Shown here: piece after piece, positions 34,045 to 42,589 of the stretch | Layout of the letters: each line of letters starts with the position of its first letter | How positions within the stretch are numbered: the stretch's first letter is position 1 | DNA from: JAJTHC01 sp044348005 | GTDB lineage: Bacteria; Cyanobacteriota; Vampirovibrionia; Vampirovibrionales; JAJTHC01 | Length of the DNA: 64,000 nt | Direction: 5' to 3' | Assembly (NCBI GenBank): GCA_044348005.1 | Contig: JBIKTR010000003.1 | Span: 62,001-126,000 of the forward strand | The notes under the pieces: model-generated | What the model was told of the DNA's origin: nothing | The model's database searches: none | The model's input: only the letters and a program-made list of their open reading frames with translations | Program-made: the position numbers and the translations under genes

Positions 34045-35050
34045 GAATAAATACCTTTGTAATCTCGATTAAATCCGTGCGATCACTGGCATTGACGTGA
34101 GAATCGACTTTTAAAATAATGCCCTTATGAAGTACCACAACCCCTGAAAGCTGAAAGCCATCACCTTCTAAAGTGCCAATGCCATGCCCTTCTAAAATTG
34201 CTGGAATCCCTTTAGCAAAGGATTCCCAGCCAAACAGCTGTGGCAAGGTACCACGTCGTAACCCGACACTTTTATAAAGCACGCGTTCTTTGTCGCTAAA
34301 TCGAGGCAGTTCTTCTAGGCCAAAGTGTTCAAAAAACGCGTGGGTTTCTTGATTTTCATCACTCATATGCACCAAGGCCACATTAAAGCCCATGGATTCC
34401 AAATGCGCGAGGTTGTCTCGTAAATCATGCAAGGTACTTCGGCAAAAGGTACAACCCAAATGCCTTAAAAACACCAACATTAAAGGGGCGTCTTGGCTTA
34501 GGTCAATCACGGTTTCACCGTCTTGACTTTTAAGGTGGCGAAAGGTAATGGCATGCTGACCGTGATAAATCAACGTGTCTTCTTCATCCAGCTGACGCCA
34601 ATGGGCATAGGCTCGGTGCAGAATCAAGGCAAAGGGGATCCACCAAATTAAGTCGTTGGTAATGATGTTGGCCCCAAAACTCAAGGGAAATCGAGCTTCA
34701 ATTAAGGCCTTGGCAAAGCCAATCGGCCCAAGCACTTTACCCAACAGCCCCACCAACACAATGGCCCAATGGCGGAAGGGGTGACTGGCTGCGGCCCAAT
34801 AGCCAATGCCGTACACCCCAACAATCATGCCAATGCACTGCCACAATTCAGGGTAATTCGGGGCTTCCATGCCACACCATTCAAATAACGTTAAGGGAAA
34901 TAGCACCACAAAAGCGCCCCACAACACGTTGTAACACCCTGCCAGCACCAGCGTCAAACGCATCCATGGGGCAAAGGGATGCTTCCATGTGGGGGAGTCG
35001 GGTGAAACAAGGCCCAGTTGTTGAAGGGTGACGGTTTTAATCGGGTTCAT
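34034..35050 (-). CDS. membrane domain fused to a thioredoxin-fold peroxiredoxin-like domain
   Basis: Residues 30-150 hold about four hydrophobic helices (LTLVLAGCYNVLWGAFVVLF; IGMIVGVYGIGYWAAA; AIVLVGLLGKVLGPIGFA; ITNDLIWWIPFALILH). After a linker, residues about 195-335 form an AhpC/TSA-like domain with the CxxC motif FLRHLGCTFCRSTLHDLRDN. The architecture suggests a membrane-tethered thiol redox enzyme with its catalytic domain probably in the cytoplasm. It follows the epimerase-like gene by 10 bases and overlaps the renalase-like gene by 11 bases. Confidence 0.8.
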   Translation of the reverse strand: MNPIKTVTLQQLGLVSPDSPTWKHPFAPWMRLTLVLAGCYNVLWGAFVVLFPLTLFEWCGMEAPNYPELWQCIGMIVGVYGIGYWAAASHPFRHWAIVLVGLLGKVLGPIGFAKALIEARFPLSFGANIITNDLIWWIPFALILHRAYAHWRQLDEEDTLIYHGQHAITFRHLKSQDGETVIDLSQDAPLMLVFLRHLGCTFCRSTLHDLRDNLAHLESMGFNVALVHMSDENQETHAFFEHFGLEELPRFSDKERVLYKSVGLRRGTLPQLFGWESFAKGIPAILEGHGIGTLEGDGFQLSGVVVLHKGIILKVDSHVNASDRTDLIEITKVFIHER

Positions 35051-35060
35051 GGGGGTGTTC

Positions 35061-36014
35061 TCAATTCGCAGGGGGGATTAAATCAGCTAAGGCGGACGCT
35101 AAATCCGCAAAGGCAAAGCAATAGCCGGTGGCCATAATTCGTTCAGAAGAACAGCGTTGGCTGGCAAGCAATAGGGATTCACCCATGCCTTGTGTTCCAT
35201 ATTTTAACAGAAAAGTAGGCACAGGAAAGGGCGTGGGGCGCTTGAGTCGTTCGCCTAATTGAGTGGTGAAGTCCACATTACGTTCAGGGCAGGGAGCCGT
35301 TACATTGTACGCCCCTGTGACATCTTCATGGTTTAAGGCATGAAGCAAAATCCCCACAACATCATCTATATGTACCCAACTCATCCATTGCTGGCCGTTG
35401 CCTAAAATGCCCCCTAAACCCAGTTTAAACGCAGGAAGCATGGCGTGTAAGGCCCCCCCTTTACGAGAAAGAATAATCCCAAAGCGCGCTTGCACCGTGC
35501 GAATGCCCGCATGGCTCAACAATTCGGTGGCCCCTTCCCACGCGTGGCATACGTGAGCCAAAAAATCATCCCCATAAGCAGACGCCTCATTTAAAACAGC
35601 CTCCCCCTGATTCAAGCCATAAATCCCCACCGCACTGGCCGAAATAAATACCTTGGGCGGGTGTTCTAAGGCACACAACAATTCACCCAGCTTACGGGTT
35701 ACTTCCACCCGAGACGCCTCAATTCGTTCACGCTTCTGACGCGTCCACAACCCGAGAATGCTTTCTCCTGCCAAGTGAATCACGCCATCAATCGCGCCAA
35801 TGGCTTCTAAACGAGCCACATCGGTTTCCTTATAGTGGAGCAAATCCATGTAAAGGGGCACGACCCCTGTTGCCAAGCGAAGCGCCTTAGAACGTGGACG
35901 CAAAATCGCATAAACGCGATGCCCTTGCTTTAACAAAGCGTCACTAACGGCTTGACCCACAAGGCCTGTTGCACCGGTAAGTAGTAGGGTTTTGGTGGAA
36001 GAATCGGTAGTCAT
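35061..36014 (-). CDS. NAD-dependent epimerase-like protein (TIGR01777/YfcH family)
   Basis: Atypical SDR with TGATGLVGQAV, VIHLAGESI, FISASAVGIYG (with the Tyr) and RFGIILSRKGGAL, ending in the family's C-terminal DUF1731-type region (QRCSSERIMATGYCF). 317 residues. First gene of the operon with the membrane-redoxin and renalase-like genes. The family's reaction is not established; its members often neighbour redox genes. Confidence 0.9.
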   Translation of the reverse strand: MTTDSSTKTLLLTGATGLVGQAVSDALLKQGHRVYAILRPRSKALRLATGVVPLYMDLLHYKETDVARLEAIGAIDGVIHLAGESILGLWTRQKRERIEASRVEVTRKLGELLCALEHPPKVFISASAVGIYGLNQGEAVLNEASAYGDDFLAHVCHAWEGATELLSHAGIRTVQARFGIILSRKGGALHAMLPAFKLGLGGILGNGQQWMSWVHIDDVVGILLHALNHEDVTGAYNVTAPCPERNVDFTTQLGERLKRPTPFPVPTFLLKYGTQGMGESLLLASQRCSSERIMATGYCFAFADLASALADLIPPAN

Positions 36015-36057
36015 GGTAGGGGAGTCTCTCTTCTGTTGGGACGGGTTTTTATAGGGA

Positions 36058-37812
36058 TTATATCAATTTAACGGGTAAAAAGCCCCATTTTTTTCCTAAT
36101 AAATGGGTCACTCTTGAAAAATACTGCATTTTTTCGAGGCTTTTTTCACACGAATCTTCCATGGCATACAGCGCGGAACGTCTCAGCAGTTGGGTTAAAA
36201 AGCGTGTGTCTTCAAGGGGTTCTTCAAATTGAGCAATTTCAGTGGCAATTAAGGCGGGGTTCTTGCGTTGGCGTTGCCATTTGTACAAGCAGGCCACTTC
36301 AGCCAAGCGTTCTTTTAAAATGCTGGCGTACCCCGCTTCTTCAAGCACGTGCTTAAGCTCGTCACACCAAGAGTCCAAAAAGTCTGAAAAGTCTTGAACG
36401 GTGGTGAAGAAAAGAGGCATCGAAAGAGGAAAGATCTCTTCATCACGCATTTTTTTAACGGAAGGTCCGTTGTTTTCAAGAAAGTCACAGACGCCCGTCC
36501 ACCGCTGAATCAAGGCGTCAAAATGAACGCCTAAGCCTTTACAATCACTGGCTTTAACTCGCCAATCCAAAAAGGCTTCTTCATGAATTAGCGAGTAGGT
36601 TTCATGCGCGTACTTTTCATTTTGCCACGCCGCACATTGTTGCAGCGGTGTTTGCTCATCGCCAGAATCTAGGGTAAATAAAAGGCTACGCCACGCCGTG
36701 TACACATAAGGAAGGGGTTCGCCTGTTTCAAAGCAAAGGGCTTCACGCGCCAAGAGTTTTTTTCGAAATTCGGGTAACGGCATGAACAAACGCGCTTCAT
36801 TGTCGTCAAAATGAATCATCCATCGTTTCATTTCGGCTTTCGTCAGGTAATTCTGCACCACCGCATCCACAATCCCTGCTTGGTCACTGATGTACACCAT
36901 CCACAGGGCGAAATCCCCGTTTTGCCATTCGCTCACCAGTAAAAGCACTTGAATGCCTTCGCCAGAAATATGGGTGCAGTAAGCGTCCTGCTGTTTGATG
37001 TTCGAGGCCCACGAAGGCGGAAGGTGGCTTAAGGCGTCAATATGTTCGGCGTCATGGGCTGAATACACGCCAGCCAACTGTAATTTTTTTAAGGCAATTT
37101 CCGCTTCTTTGCGTTCGTTTAAGGGTATTTTAGACGCTGAGGCGTATTTCACGTATCGATTATAAATCCCCCACGCCGCCAAAATACTGCCTGAATTACC
37201 CAAGCTTTTCAGCAACCATAGGCGTAATTTGGGAAGCGTCATGCCTTGAAGCAAGAGGGGTAAAGCAAAGTTTACAATGCTTTTGGCAGGCACACTCGCT
37301 TCAATACTGTTGATAATTTCAAAGACTTCTTCAGCTGGCACTTCTAAGAAGGCGTCAATGAATTCGGTCATGGCATCAGGGTTTTCTTTGGCCATGTCAA
37401 ACACGCGTAAGGCTTCACGTTCGAGCAAGGCATCGGGATCCTTCATGTTTTCAAAAAAGAATTCGGGGTCCACTTCATCCCCCAAGGAACGGAGCATCAC
37501 GTGAATCAAGTCTTTCACGTCATCTGCCACGTGGGGGTTGGCCACAAGGGCATAAAGGGGTTTTTGTAAGGCCTTAAGTTCGCCAATTTCCATGATTAAA
37601 TCGGTAATGGCCTCTAATCGTTTGTGTTGACTATTGGGACAAGTTTCCAGTTCTTTCAACAAGAAGGGGTACCACGCTTCTTTGGGGGCGAGCTTGAGTA
37701 AAAAACGTCCCGCTTTTTCACGTTCCGTGCGCGAAGGGCTGGTTTGGGTTTGAATGAGTTGAAGGGTATCAATGAGGTGGCGCCTCAATTGCATGGGTGA
37801 AAGGGTAGACAT
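36058..37812 (-). CDS. HEAT-repeat-like helical protein, 584 aa
   Basis: The first 250 residues form repeating helix pairs (for example EWYPFLL-, LIHVMLRSLGDEVDPEFF, LLEREALRVFDMAKENP), as in HEAT/ARM scaffolds. The rest is mixed, with a strand-rich middle (IQVLLLVSEWQNGDFALWMV). Cytoplasmic by appearance. Lies 44 bases upstream of the redox operon on the same strand. No catalytic motif is recognised. Confidence 0.7.
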   Translation of the reverse strand: MSTLSPMQLRRHLIDTLQLIQTQTSPSRTEREKAGRFLLKLAPKEAWYPFLLKELETCPNSQHKRLEAITDLIMEIGELKALQKPLYALVANPHVADDVKDLIHVMLRSLGDEVDPEFFFENMKDPDALLEREALRVFDMAKENPDAMTEFIDAFLEVPAEEVFEIINSIEASVPAKSIVNFALPLLLQGMTLPKLRLWLLKSLGNSGSILAAWGIYNRYVKYASASKIPLNERKEAEIALKKLQLAGVYSAHDAEHIDALSHLPPSWASNIKQQDAYCTHISGEGIQVLLLVSEWQNGDFALWMVYISDQAGIVDAVVQNYLTKAEMKRWMIHFDDNEARLFMPLPEFRKKLLAREALCFETGEPLPYVYTAWRSLLFTLDSGDEQTPLQQCAAWQNEKYAHETYSLIHEEAFLDWRVKASDCKGLGVHFDALIQRWTGVCDFLENNGPSVKKMRDEEIFPLSMPLFFTTVQDFSDFLDSWCDELKHVLEEAGYASILKERLAEVACLYKWQRQRKNPALIATEIAQFEEPLEDTRFLTQLLRRSALYAMEDSCEKSLEKMQYFSRVTHLLGKKWGFLPVKLI

Positions 37813-37896
37813 GGAATGATACTTTCAACACGACGATGACCCCTACATCGTAACACAAAACATTAGCCATGTTGCAATTTTAGAAAAACGTAACAC

Positions 37897-39087
37897 CTAC
37901 AGACACCACACCCCTAAGGCCAAATGCGGATTCGCCTCAATCTTCGCCAAAAAGCGTGGCTGATGCGCCGTGTAATACCGTTCAATACAACGTATCGCCA
38001 GTTGCACCTGTTCTTCACCCACCACGCTTTCTTCGCATTGCAAGGTAAAGGCTTTACTATAAAAATCCAGCAACACATAGGCAATTTTAGCCATCACCAC
38101 GCTATGCCAAAACGACGCTCCATACAGTAACGGGCTTTCTCGACGCAAGAGATGAAACAAAAAAGGCTTGGCGTAACGAGACATCAAGTCGGCAGGAAAA
38201 TCAATGCCAGCGAGGGCTTTTTCGGTAATGACGGCATCTCCAAACAGGCGAGGATCCTGATAGCGACCCCCAAAACGCCATTGCCACAGGGGAAAGTTAC
38301 CATATTCACTGCGCAACCACGTGCTTAACAACGCATGACGTTGCTGGGGGGTGGGGCCAAGCGTCCCTTGGGTTTTTCGAGATTTTGAGAGGGTTAAATC
38401 CTGCACCGCGCGAATCGCTTGCCACGGGCTGAGTGATGCGTCTTGCCATAGGGGAAGCACCTCAGTTTCAATAAAGGCTTGAAAGTAATCGCGTGAAAAG
38501 CGTTGAAACCCGTGAAACGGAAAGGGAAATCGGGCGTAGCTCTGGACGTCTTGCAGGTGGGTGGGATGAAAGGGCGAGGGTAAATCTTGAGAAGCGGTGG
38601 CCAGCCGTTCGAGTTCGGCGGGTTGAACAGGGGTGTTCCACAAAAACAGATGTGATTTGGCGACCGTCGAACAGGCGGCGGAAACATCATAGCGAGGTGG
38701 GGTTGTGGCATCAGCATGGGGCAAGCGAGCAAAGGGAAAGCGCTGGCAATCAAGCGGTTTGGCGTCGGCTCCTTCGTGGTGATGGATCAAGCAGTGCTTT
38801 GCTTCATCCCAAAAAACGCATTCGTTGTTGGCTTTCAGAGGCAGAAAGTAGCCCCAATCGTCGATGACTTCAAAGGCGACGCCTTCAGATGTCAAGCGCG
38901 CCTTCACCCAGTCGAGCTTAAGCAAGGCATCCGCACGAAGGGTGTCAATCGGCACGCGCCACGTGTTGCAACAATGCCCGCATTGGCTACATTGGAAGGT
39001 GGTAGGGGCTAAAGGATTGGACAATGTAACGAGTCTCTTGACAAACGAATGAAAATTTGAAAGAATAATAAAAGGAGGATGCTTCAA
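37897..39087 (-). CDS. YkgJ-type cysteine-cluster protein, 396 aa
   Basis: The N-terminal motif CSQCGHCC, followed by CVFWDEAKHCLIH and LDCQRFPFA, is the CxxCx2CC...C...C pattern of the zinc/iron-chelating YkgJ family (related to the flagellin methylase FliB). The C-terminal 250 residues are unassigned. Neither candidate start is an ATG: TTG 39087 has a poor AAGG, and TTG 39024 (LSNPLAPTTF...) has AAGAGA about 9 bases before it and would shorten the protein by 21 residues. Confidence 0.8.
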   Translation of the reverse strand: MKHPPFIILSNFHSFVKRLVTLSNPLAPTTFQCSQCGHCCNTWRVPIDTLRADALLKLDWVKARLTSEGVAFEVIDDWGYFLPLKANNECVFWDEAKHCLIHHHEGADAKPLDCQRFPFARLPHADATTPPRYDVSAACSTVAKSHLFLWNTPVQPAELERLATASQDLPSPFHPTHLQDVQSYARFPFPFHGFQRFSRDYFQAFIETEVLPLWQDASLSPWQAIRAVQDLTLSKSRKTQGTLGPTPQQRHALLSTWLRSEYGNFPLWQWRFGGRYQDPRLFGDAVITEKALAGIDFPADLMSRYAKPFLFHLLRRESPLLYGASFWHSVVMAKIAYVLLDFYSKAFTLQCEESVVGEEQVQLAIRCIERYYTAHQPRFLAKIEANPHLALGVWCL

Positions 39088-39174
39088 AGTATCAGCCTTG
39101 AAACGTCCTGTGGCTATCCTCCTAGAGTTTCGACACTAAGAGGAGGATAATCAGGAGTTCTAACAACTCTTTCA

Positions 39175-39323
39175 TATAGTGTTCGATAGATGAAATGAGG
39201 TATTAGGCTATTCTAGGAGCCTAGATTTTTTTGTGAGGGCGTGTAGAAAGCCTACATAACCAATCAAAAAAATCGTAGCGACAACGAAGAGACAATAGAT
39301 CATTTTATGTATCGGATACTATA
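39175..39323. mobile_element. MITE-like element, family B, 149-bp copy
   Basis: The left end TATAGTGTTCGATAGATGAA is matched inverted with a few differences at the right (TTATGTATCGGATACTATA). The interior hairpin TAGGCTATTCTAGGAGCCTA and the GGGCGTGTA...ACATAACCAA...AAAAAATCGTAGCGA segment are shared with the copy at 21447-21596, and the two have nearly equal length. It sits in the 382-base gap 39088-39469, which otherwise contains a second inverted pair (TATCCTCCT/AGGAGGATA at about 39114-39150) and nothing coding that I can support. Confidence 0.75.
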
Positions 39324-39430
39324 ATCCATTAGGCACCACTCCCTTTCTTTCGTAAGAATGGGGGTTTTGCTTATTAGCACCCTTTATGAGAATAAGTATA
39401 GCCCAAATAGGGCTCTAAGAAAAGTGCTTT

Positions 39431-39446
39431 TTAGATGAAACACTAT
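39431..39446. repeat. solo family-B right end
   Basis: TTAGATGAAACACTAT is the right-hand form of the family-B terminal repeat, 25 bases downstream of the TPR gene's stop. Confidence 0.45.
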
Positions 39447-39469
39447 ACATTCAAAGGTGGTAGAAAAAC

Positions 39470-40216
39470 TTATCGCTTAAAGTACTTTAAGATGGACTGT
39501 TGATCTAATAACGCTTTTTCATAATCTTCAGTTTTTTTTGAATATAATTTATCTAATTGAGCATAAAGTGATAACGCCTTTTCAATATCGTCAATGGCTC
39601 CCATTTCATCATTCAGAGACATTTTGATTAAAGCCCGTGCGTGATAAGATTGAGGAAATAAATCAGGATTTAACTCAACAGACTTATCATAATCGGTTAA
39701 AGCCTCAACTGACTTATCTAATTTCTTGAAGACATTAGCTCTTAAATAATAATTTTTGAAATGAGGTTCTTTTTCTTCTAGCTCAATAGCGGAATTTAAG
39801 TACTTTAAGGCTTCGTCATTATTTTCTATCAAGCTATAGCATTCTCCTAACCCTGCAAAAAAGCGAGCTTTTAAGAAAATGACATCCTCTTTATTTGGAT
39901 TCTCTCTAGAAATACTTTCTAATGCCCCCAAGTACGCAGTAATGGCTCTTTGGTAATCTTTTTGGAGATAAGCAACAAGTATAGTAAGACTATCCTTTTC
40001 TTGTTTATTTTTAGGATTTAAAGCAAGGCATTGTTCAAAATAACCAATTGCTTTTTCATAGTTACGTTCAACCAAATAAGCCGTCATTCCATTTTGATAG
40101 AGATCTTGATACGTTTCTTGTTGTGCCTTTGCCTTTGCATTTATTAAAAAAATGGACACGCCTATTATTATAATAATAGCCAAAAGAGTTAAATTTTTCC
40201 AATTTCTTTTTCTCAT
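39470..40216 (-). CDS. membrane-anchored TPR protein, 248 aa
   Basis: One N-terminal hydrophobic anchor (LTLLAIIIIIGVSIFLI, residues about 9-25) is followed by about five TPR units, for example YEKAIGYFEQCLALNPKN and SVEALTDYDKSVELNPDL. The gene is markedly AT-richer than its neighbours and flanked by a family-B element, which suggests acquisition. TPR domains bind proteins; the partner is unknown. Confidence 0.85.
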   Translation of the reverse strand: MRKRNWKNLTLLAIIIIIGVSIFLINAKAKAQQETYQDLYQNGMTAYLVERNYEKAIGYFEQCLALNPKNKQEKDSLTILVAYLQKDYQRAITAYLGALESISRENPNKEDVIFLKARFFAGLGECYSLIENNDEALKYLNSAIELEEKEPHFKNYYLRANVFKKLDKSVEALTDYDKSVELNPDLFPQSYHARALIKMSLNDEMGAIDDIEKALSLYAQLDKLYSKKTEDYEKALLDQQSILKYFKR

Positions 40217-40248
40217 ACTTATTATTCCTTTATCTTTTAAGGTAATAA

Positions 40249-41088
40249 CTAATACACCAAACCTTCAAGGCGATAAGGCAAGTCTTTCGGCACAAACGCC
40301 TCAGGCGTTTCTTGCCACACACGGCACAAGTGCCACGCTATGAGGAAGCTGTCCAAGGCGTCGCCTCCGGCTTGAGTGAGCAGGGTGTCTTTCAAAGTGG
40401 ATGAAACTTCCACCGCAAAAAGCCCTTGCACGGTGTCTAAAATCAGGCGTTTGGCCTCCGCGTGGGACGCTTCTTTGCCCTTGTAGCTGGGGACTTTCTT
40501 AAAAAGCGTCTTCAAAAGGCTTGCGGGGCAAGCTTCCACGAGGCACGGCTTGTGCGCTTGCATGGGCATAAACGGCAACACACTGCCCTTTTGAGCCATC
40601 ACAAAGGGACGCAAGACATCGTGCAGCACATGAAAGGTCTGCTTATAATGACGCAAGTTGTAGGGGGAAAAGGGGGTTTTCGCTTCAATATCGGTTTTTC
40701 GCTTCAGTTCTTTGCCCAAAGGGCTTGCCTGTTGGCACGCTTGGCGAAAGGCGTCTGATGAAGGGTACAACTGAGCAAAGGCGTCTAGCCATTCAAGCCA
40801 GGTGGGGTAGTCATGCAAGCCTTGGGGAATGCCAAAGGAGGCATCCACCCCGACAAGCGCTTCACGATGCTGTAAAAGACTTTCAAACAATTTCAGCGTG
40901 GGGTTCGTGCTGAGCTGTTTTTGCGTTAACGCGTCTTTCAGCGAAGAAACGTGCGTGAGCGTCCACACCCCTTGGAGTTCAGCAATCGTGGCTAACCACG
41001 TATTGCCCGCCATGGCTTTGCCTGTGGCAAAATCGACCCCCACAAAGTGTGAACGGCCCAGTGGCGTTAAGCGGGGAGGCTTAGGCAT
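40249..41088 (-). CDS. DUF429 family protein
   Basis: Predicted RNase H-like fold. The family motifs are present: FVGVDFATGKAMAGNTW at the N-terminus, LVGVDASFGIPQG, VEACPAS and GGDALDSFLIAW near the C-terminus. 279 residues. The biochemical role is unknown. Its ATG overlaps the gltX stop by 8 bases, so it is translationally coupled downstream of gltX. A basic, Pro-rich first ten residues precede the fold. Confidence 0.85.
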   Translation of the reverse strand: MPKPPRLTPLGRSHFVGVDFATGKAMAGNTWLATIAELQGVWTLTHVSSLKDALTQKQLSTNPTLKLFESLLQHREALVGVDASFGIPQGLHDYPTWLEWLDAFAQLYPSSDAFRQACQQASPLGKELKRKTDIEAKTPFSPYNLRHYKQTFHVLHDVLRPFVMAQKGSVLPFMPMQAHKPCLVEACPASLLKTLFKKVPSYKGKEASHAEAKRLILDTVQGLFAVEVSSTLKDTLLTQAGGDALDSFLIAWHLCRVWQETPEAFVPKDLPYRLEGLVY

Positions 41089-42538
41089 GAAGGCCTGCCG
41101 ATGCGGAGTTTAGACGCACGCCAATGCGTTCTTTGCCCAATAGCGTGAGCGTCGTGGCCAAATCCGCCCCCTGCACGCGACCTGTTAAGGCGGCGCGTAG
41201 CGTCCACATGACGGTTTTGGTTTTATAATCGCTGGCGAGTTCTTTCGTCAAGCGTTTGACCCCTGCTTGAGCGCTTTCTAGTGTCGTTACATCTAAATCA
41301 GGCCACCAGGCGGAACGCATCAAGGCCAAAAGCGTTTGAGCCGTTTCGTTTTGAAGCACCTCTTCCACAATTTGTGGAAGACGTTGCACGTCGTTTCCAA
41401 AAAAGTAAGCCCAGTCATGGCGCGCGTCCACAAGCGTTACAAGTGGTTCTTTGGTAATATGCACAATTTGTTCGAGTTGTTCTGGCGTGTAGGTACTTAG
41501 ATCAAAATCCAGCACAAAGGGCTTGATCCGTTCGAGCAACTCCGCGTCAGACAAAGCACGAATATATTGACCGTTCATCCAGTTAAGTTTTTCTCGATCG
41601 AAAATCGCCCCACTATGCCCCAGTCGTTCCACCGTAAAGAGTTCCGCCAGACGCGCCAAACTCATGATCTCTTCTTCCCCTGGAGCCGACCAGCCCAACA
41701 ACGCCAAAAAGTTCACAAAGGCTTCAGGCAAGTAGCCTTCTTCAGTCATAAACACATCCACGGCGGTGGCCCCATGTCGCTTAGAAAGTTTAGAGCGATC
41801 GGGGGCGAGAATCATGCCCAAGTGCGCAAAGGCAGGCACATCCCAGCCAAAGGCATTGTAGAGCAAAATCTGCTTTGGCGTATTGGGCAGGTGATCTTCC
41901 CCACGAAGGATGTGGCTGATTTGCATGAGGTGATCATCCACCACGCAGGCAAAATTGTAGGCCGCTCCCCCGTCGGATTTTAAAATGACCAAATCCCCGA
42001 TTAAAGACGCGTCAAAGTCCACCTCTCCCCGCACCAAGTCGTGGACGCTTACGGTGTCTAAATCCCGAGGGATGCGAAAGCGTAAAGAAGGCGCCACGCC
42101 TGAGTTCGCCTTTTCGGCTTGGGCGTGGGGGCTGAGATCATTGCGGTAAATAAAGGGCTTTTTTTGAGCGGTTGCGGCTTCTCGCAAGGCGTCTAGCTCT
42201 TCAGGGGATGTATAATCCCAGTAGGCCAAGCCTTTTTCCAGCAGTTCGTGGGCGTATTTCGTGTACAAATCTTCACGTTCGCTTTGCGTGTAAGGGCCAA
42301 AGGCACCGCCGACATCAGGGCCTTCATCCCAATTTAAACCGAGGGCCTTAAGGCCGTCGAAGATGTTTTGGGTGTATTGGGCTTCTGAACGCTCTTTGTC
42401 GGTGTCTTCCACCCGTAAAATAAAGGTGCCGTTGAAATGTTTGGCAAATAAATAGTTGAATAAAGCCGTACGGGCGGTGCCCACGTGCAGATTTCCCGTT
42501 GGGCTAGGGGCCAGGCGAACACGAACAGCAGTTGACAT
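41081..42538 (-). CDS. gltX: glutamate--tRNA ligase
   Basis: Class I aminoacyl-tRNA synthetase. HIGH-type motif APSPTGNLHVGTARTALFN, the KLSKRHG version of KMSKS, and the family landmarks RFPSPRD-like VEDTDKERSEAQ and ARDWAYFFG-like DARHDWAYFFG are present. 485 residues is normal. GAGGA precedes the ATG. A tandem -10 lies 30-40 bases upstream. DUF429 overlaps its 3' end. Confidence 0.97.
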   Translation of the reverse strand: MSTAVRVRLAPSPTGNLHVGTARTALFNYLFAKHFNGTFILRVEDTDKERSEAQYTQNIFDGLKALGLNWDEGPDVGGAFGPYTQSEREDLYTKYAHELLEKGLAYWDYTSPEELDALREAATAQKKPFIYRNDLSPHAQAEKANSGVAPSLRFRIPRDLDTVSVHDLVRGEVDFDASLIGDLVILKSDGGAAYNFACVVDDHLMQISHILRGEDHLPNTPKQILLYNAFGWDVPAFAHLGMILAPDRSKLSKRHGATAVDVFMTEEGYLPEAFVNFLALLGWSAPGEEEIMSLARLAELFTVERLGHSGAIFDREKLNWMNGQYIRALSDAELLERIKPFVLDFDLSTYTPEQLEQIVHITKEPLVTLVDARHDWAYFFGNDVQRLPQIVEEVLQNETAQTLLALMRSAWWPDLDVTTLESAQAGVKRLTKELASDYKTKTVMWTLRAALTGRVQGADLATTLTLLGKERIGVRLNSASAGLHA

Positions 42539-42568
42539 GACAAATCCTCACAAATAAACGATTAGTTT

Positions 42569-42579
42569 ATTATAGTATA
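42569..42579 (-). promoter_or_regulatory. -10 region of gltX
   Basis: On the minus strand TATACTATAAT contains overlapping TATACT and TATAAT boxes, about 30 bases before the gltX ATG at 42538. Confidence 0.55.
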
Positions 42580-42589
42580 AAAACATTTT

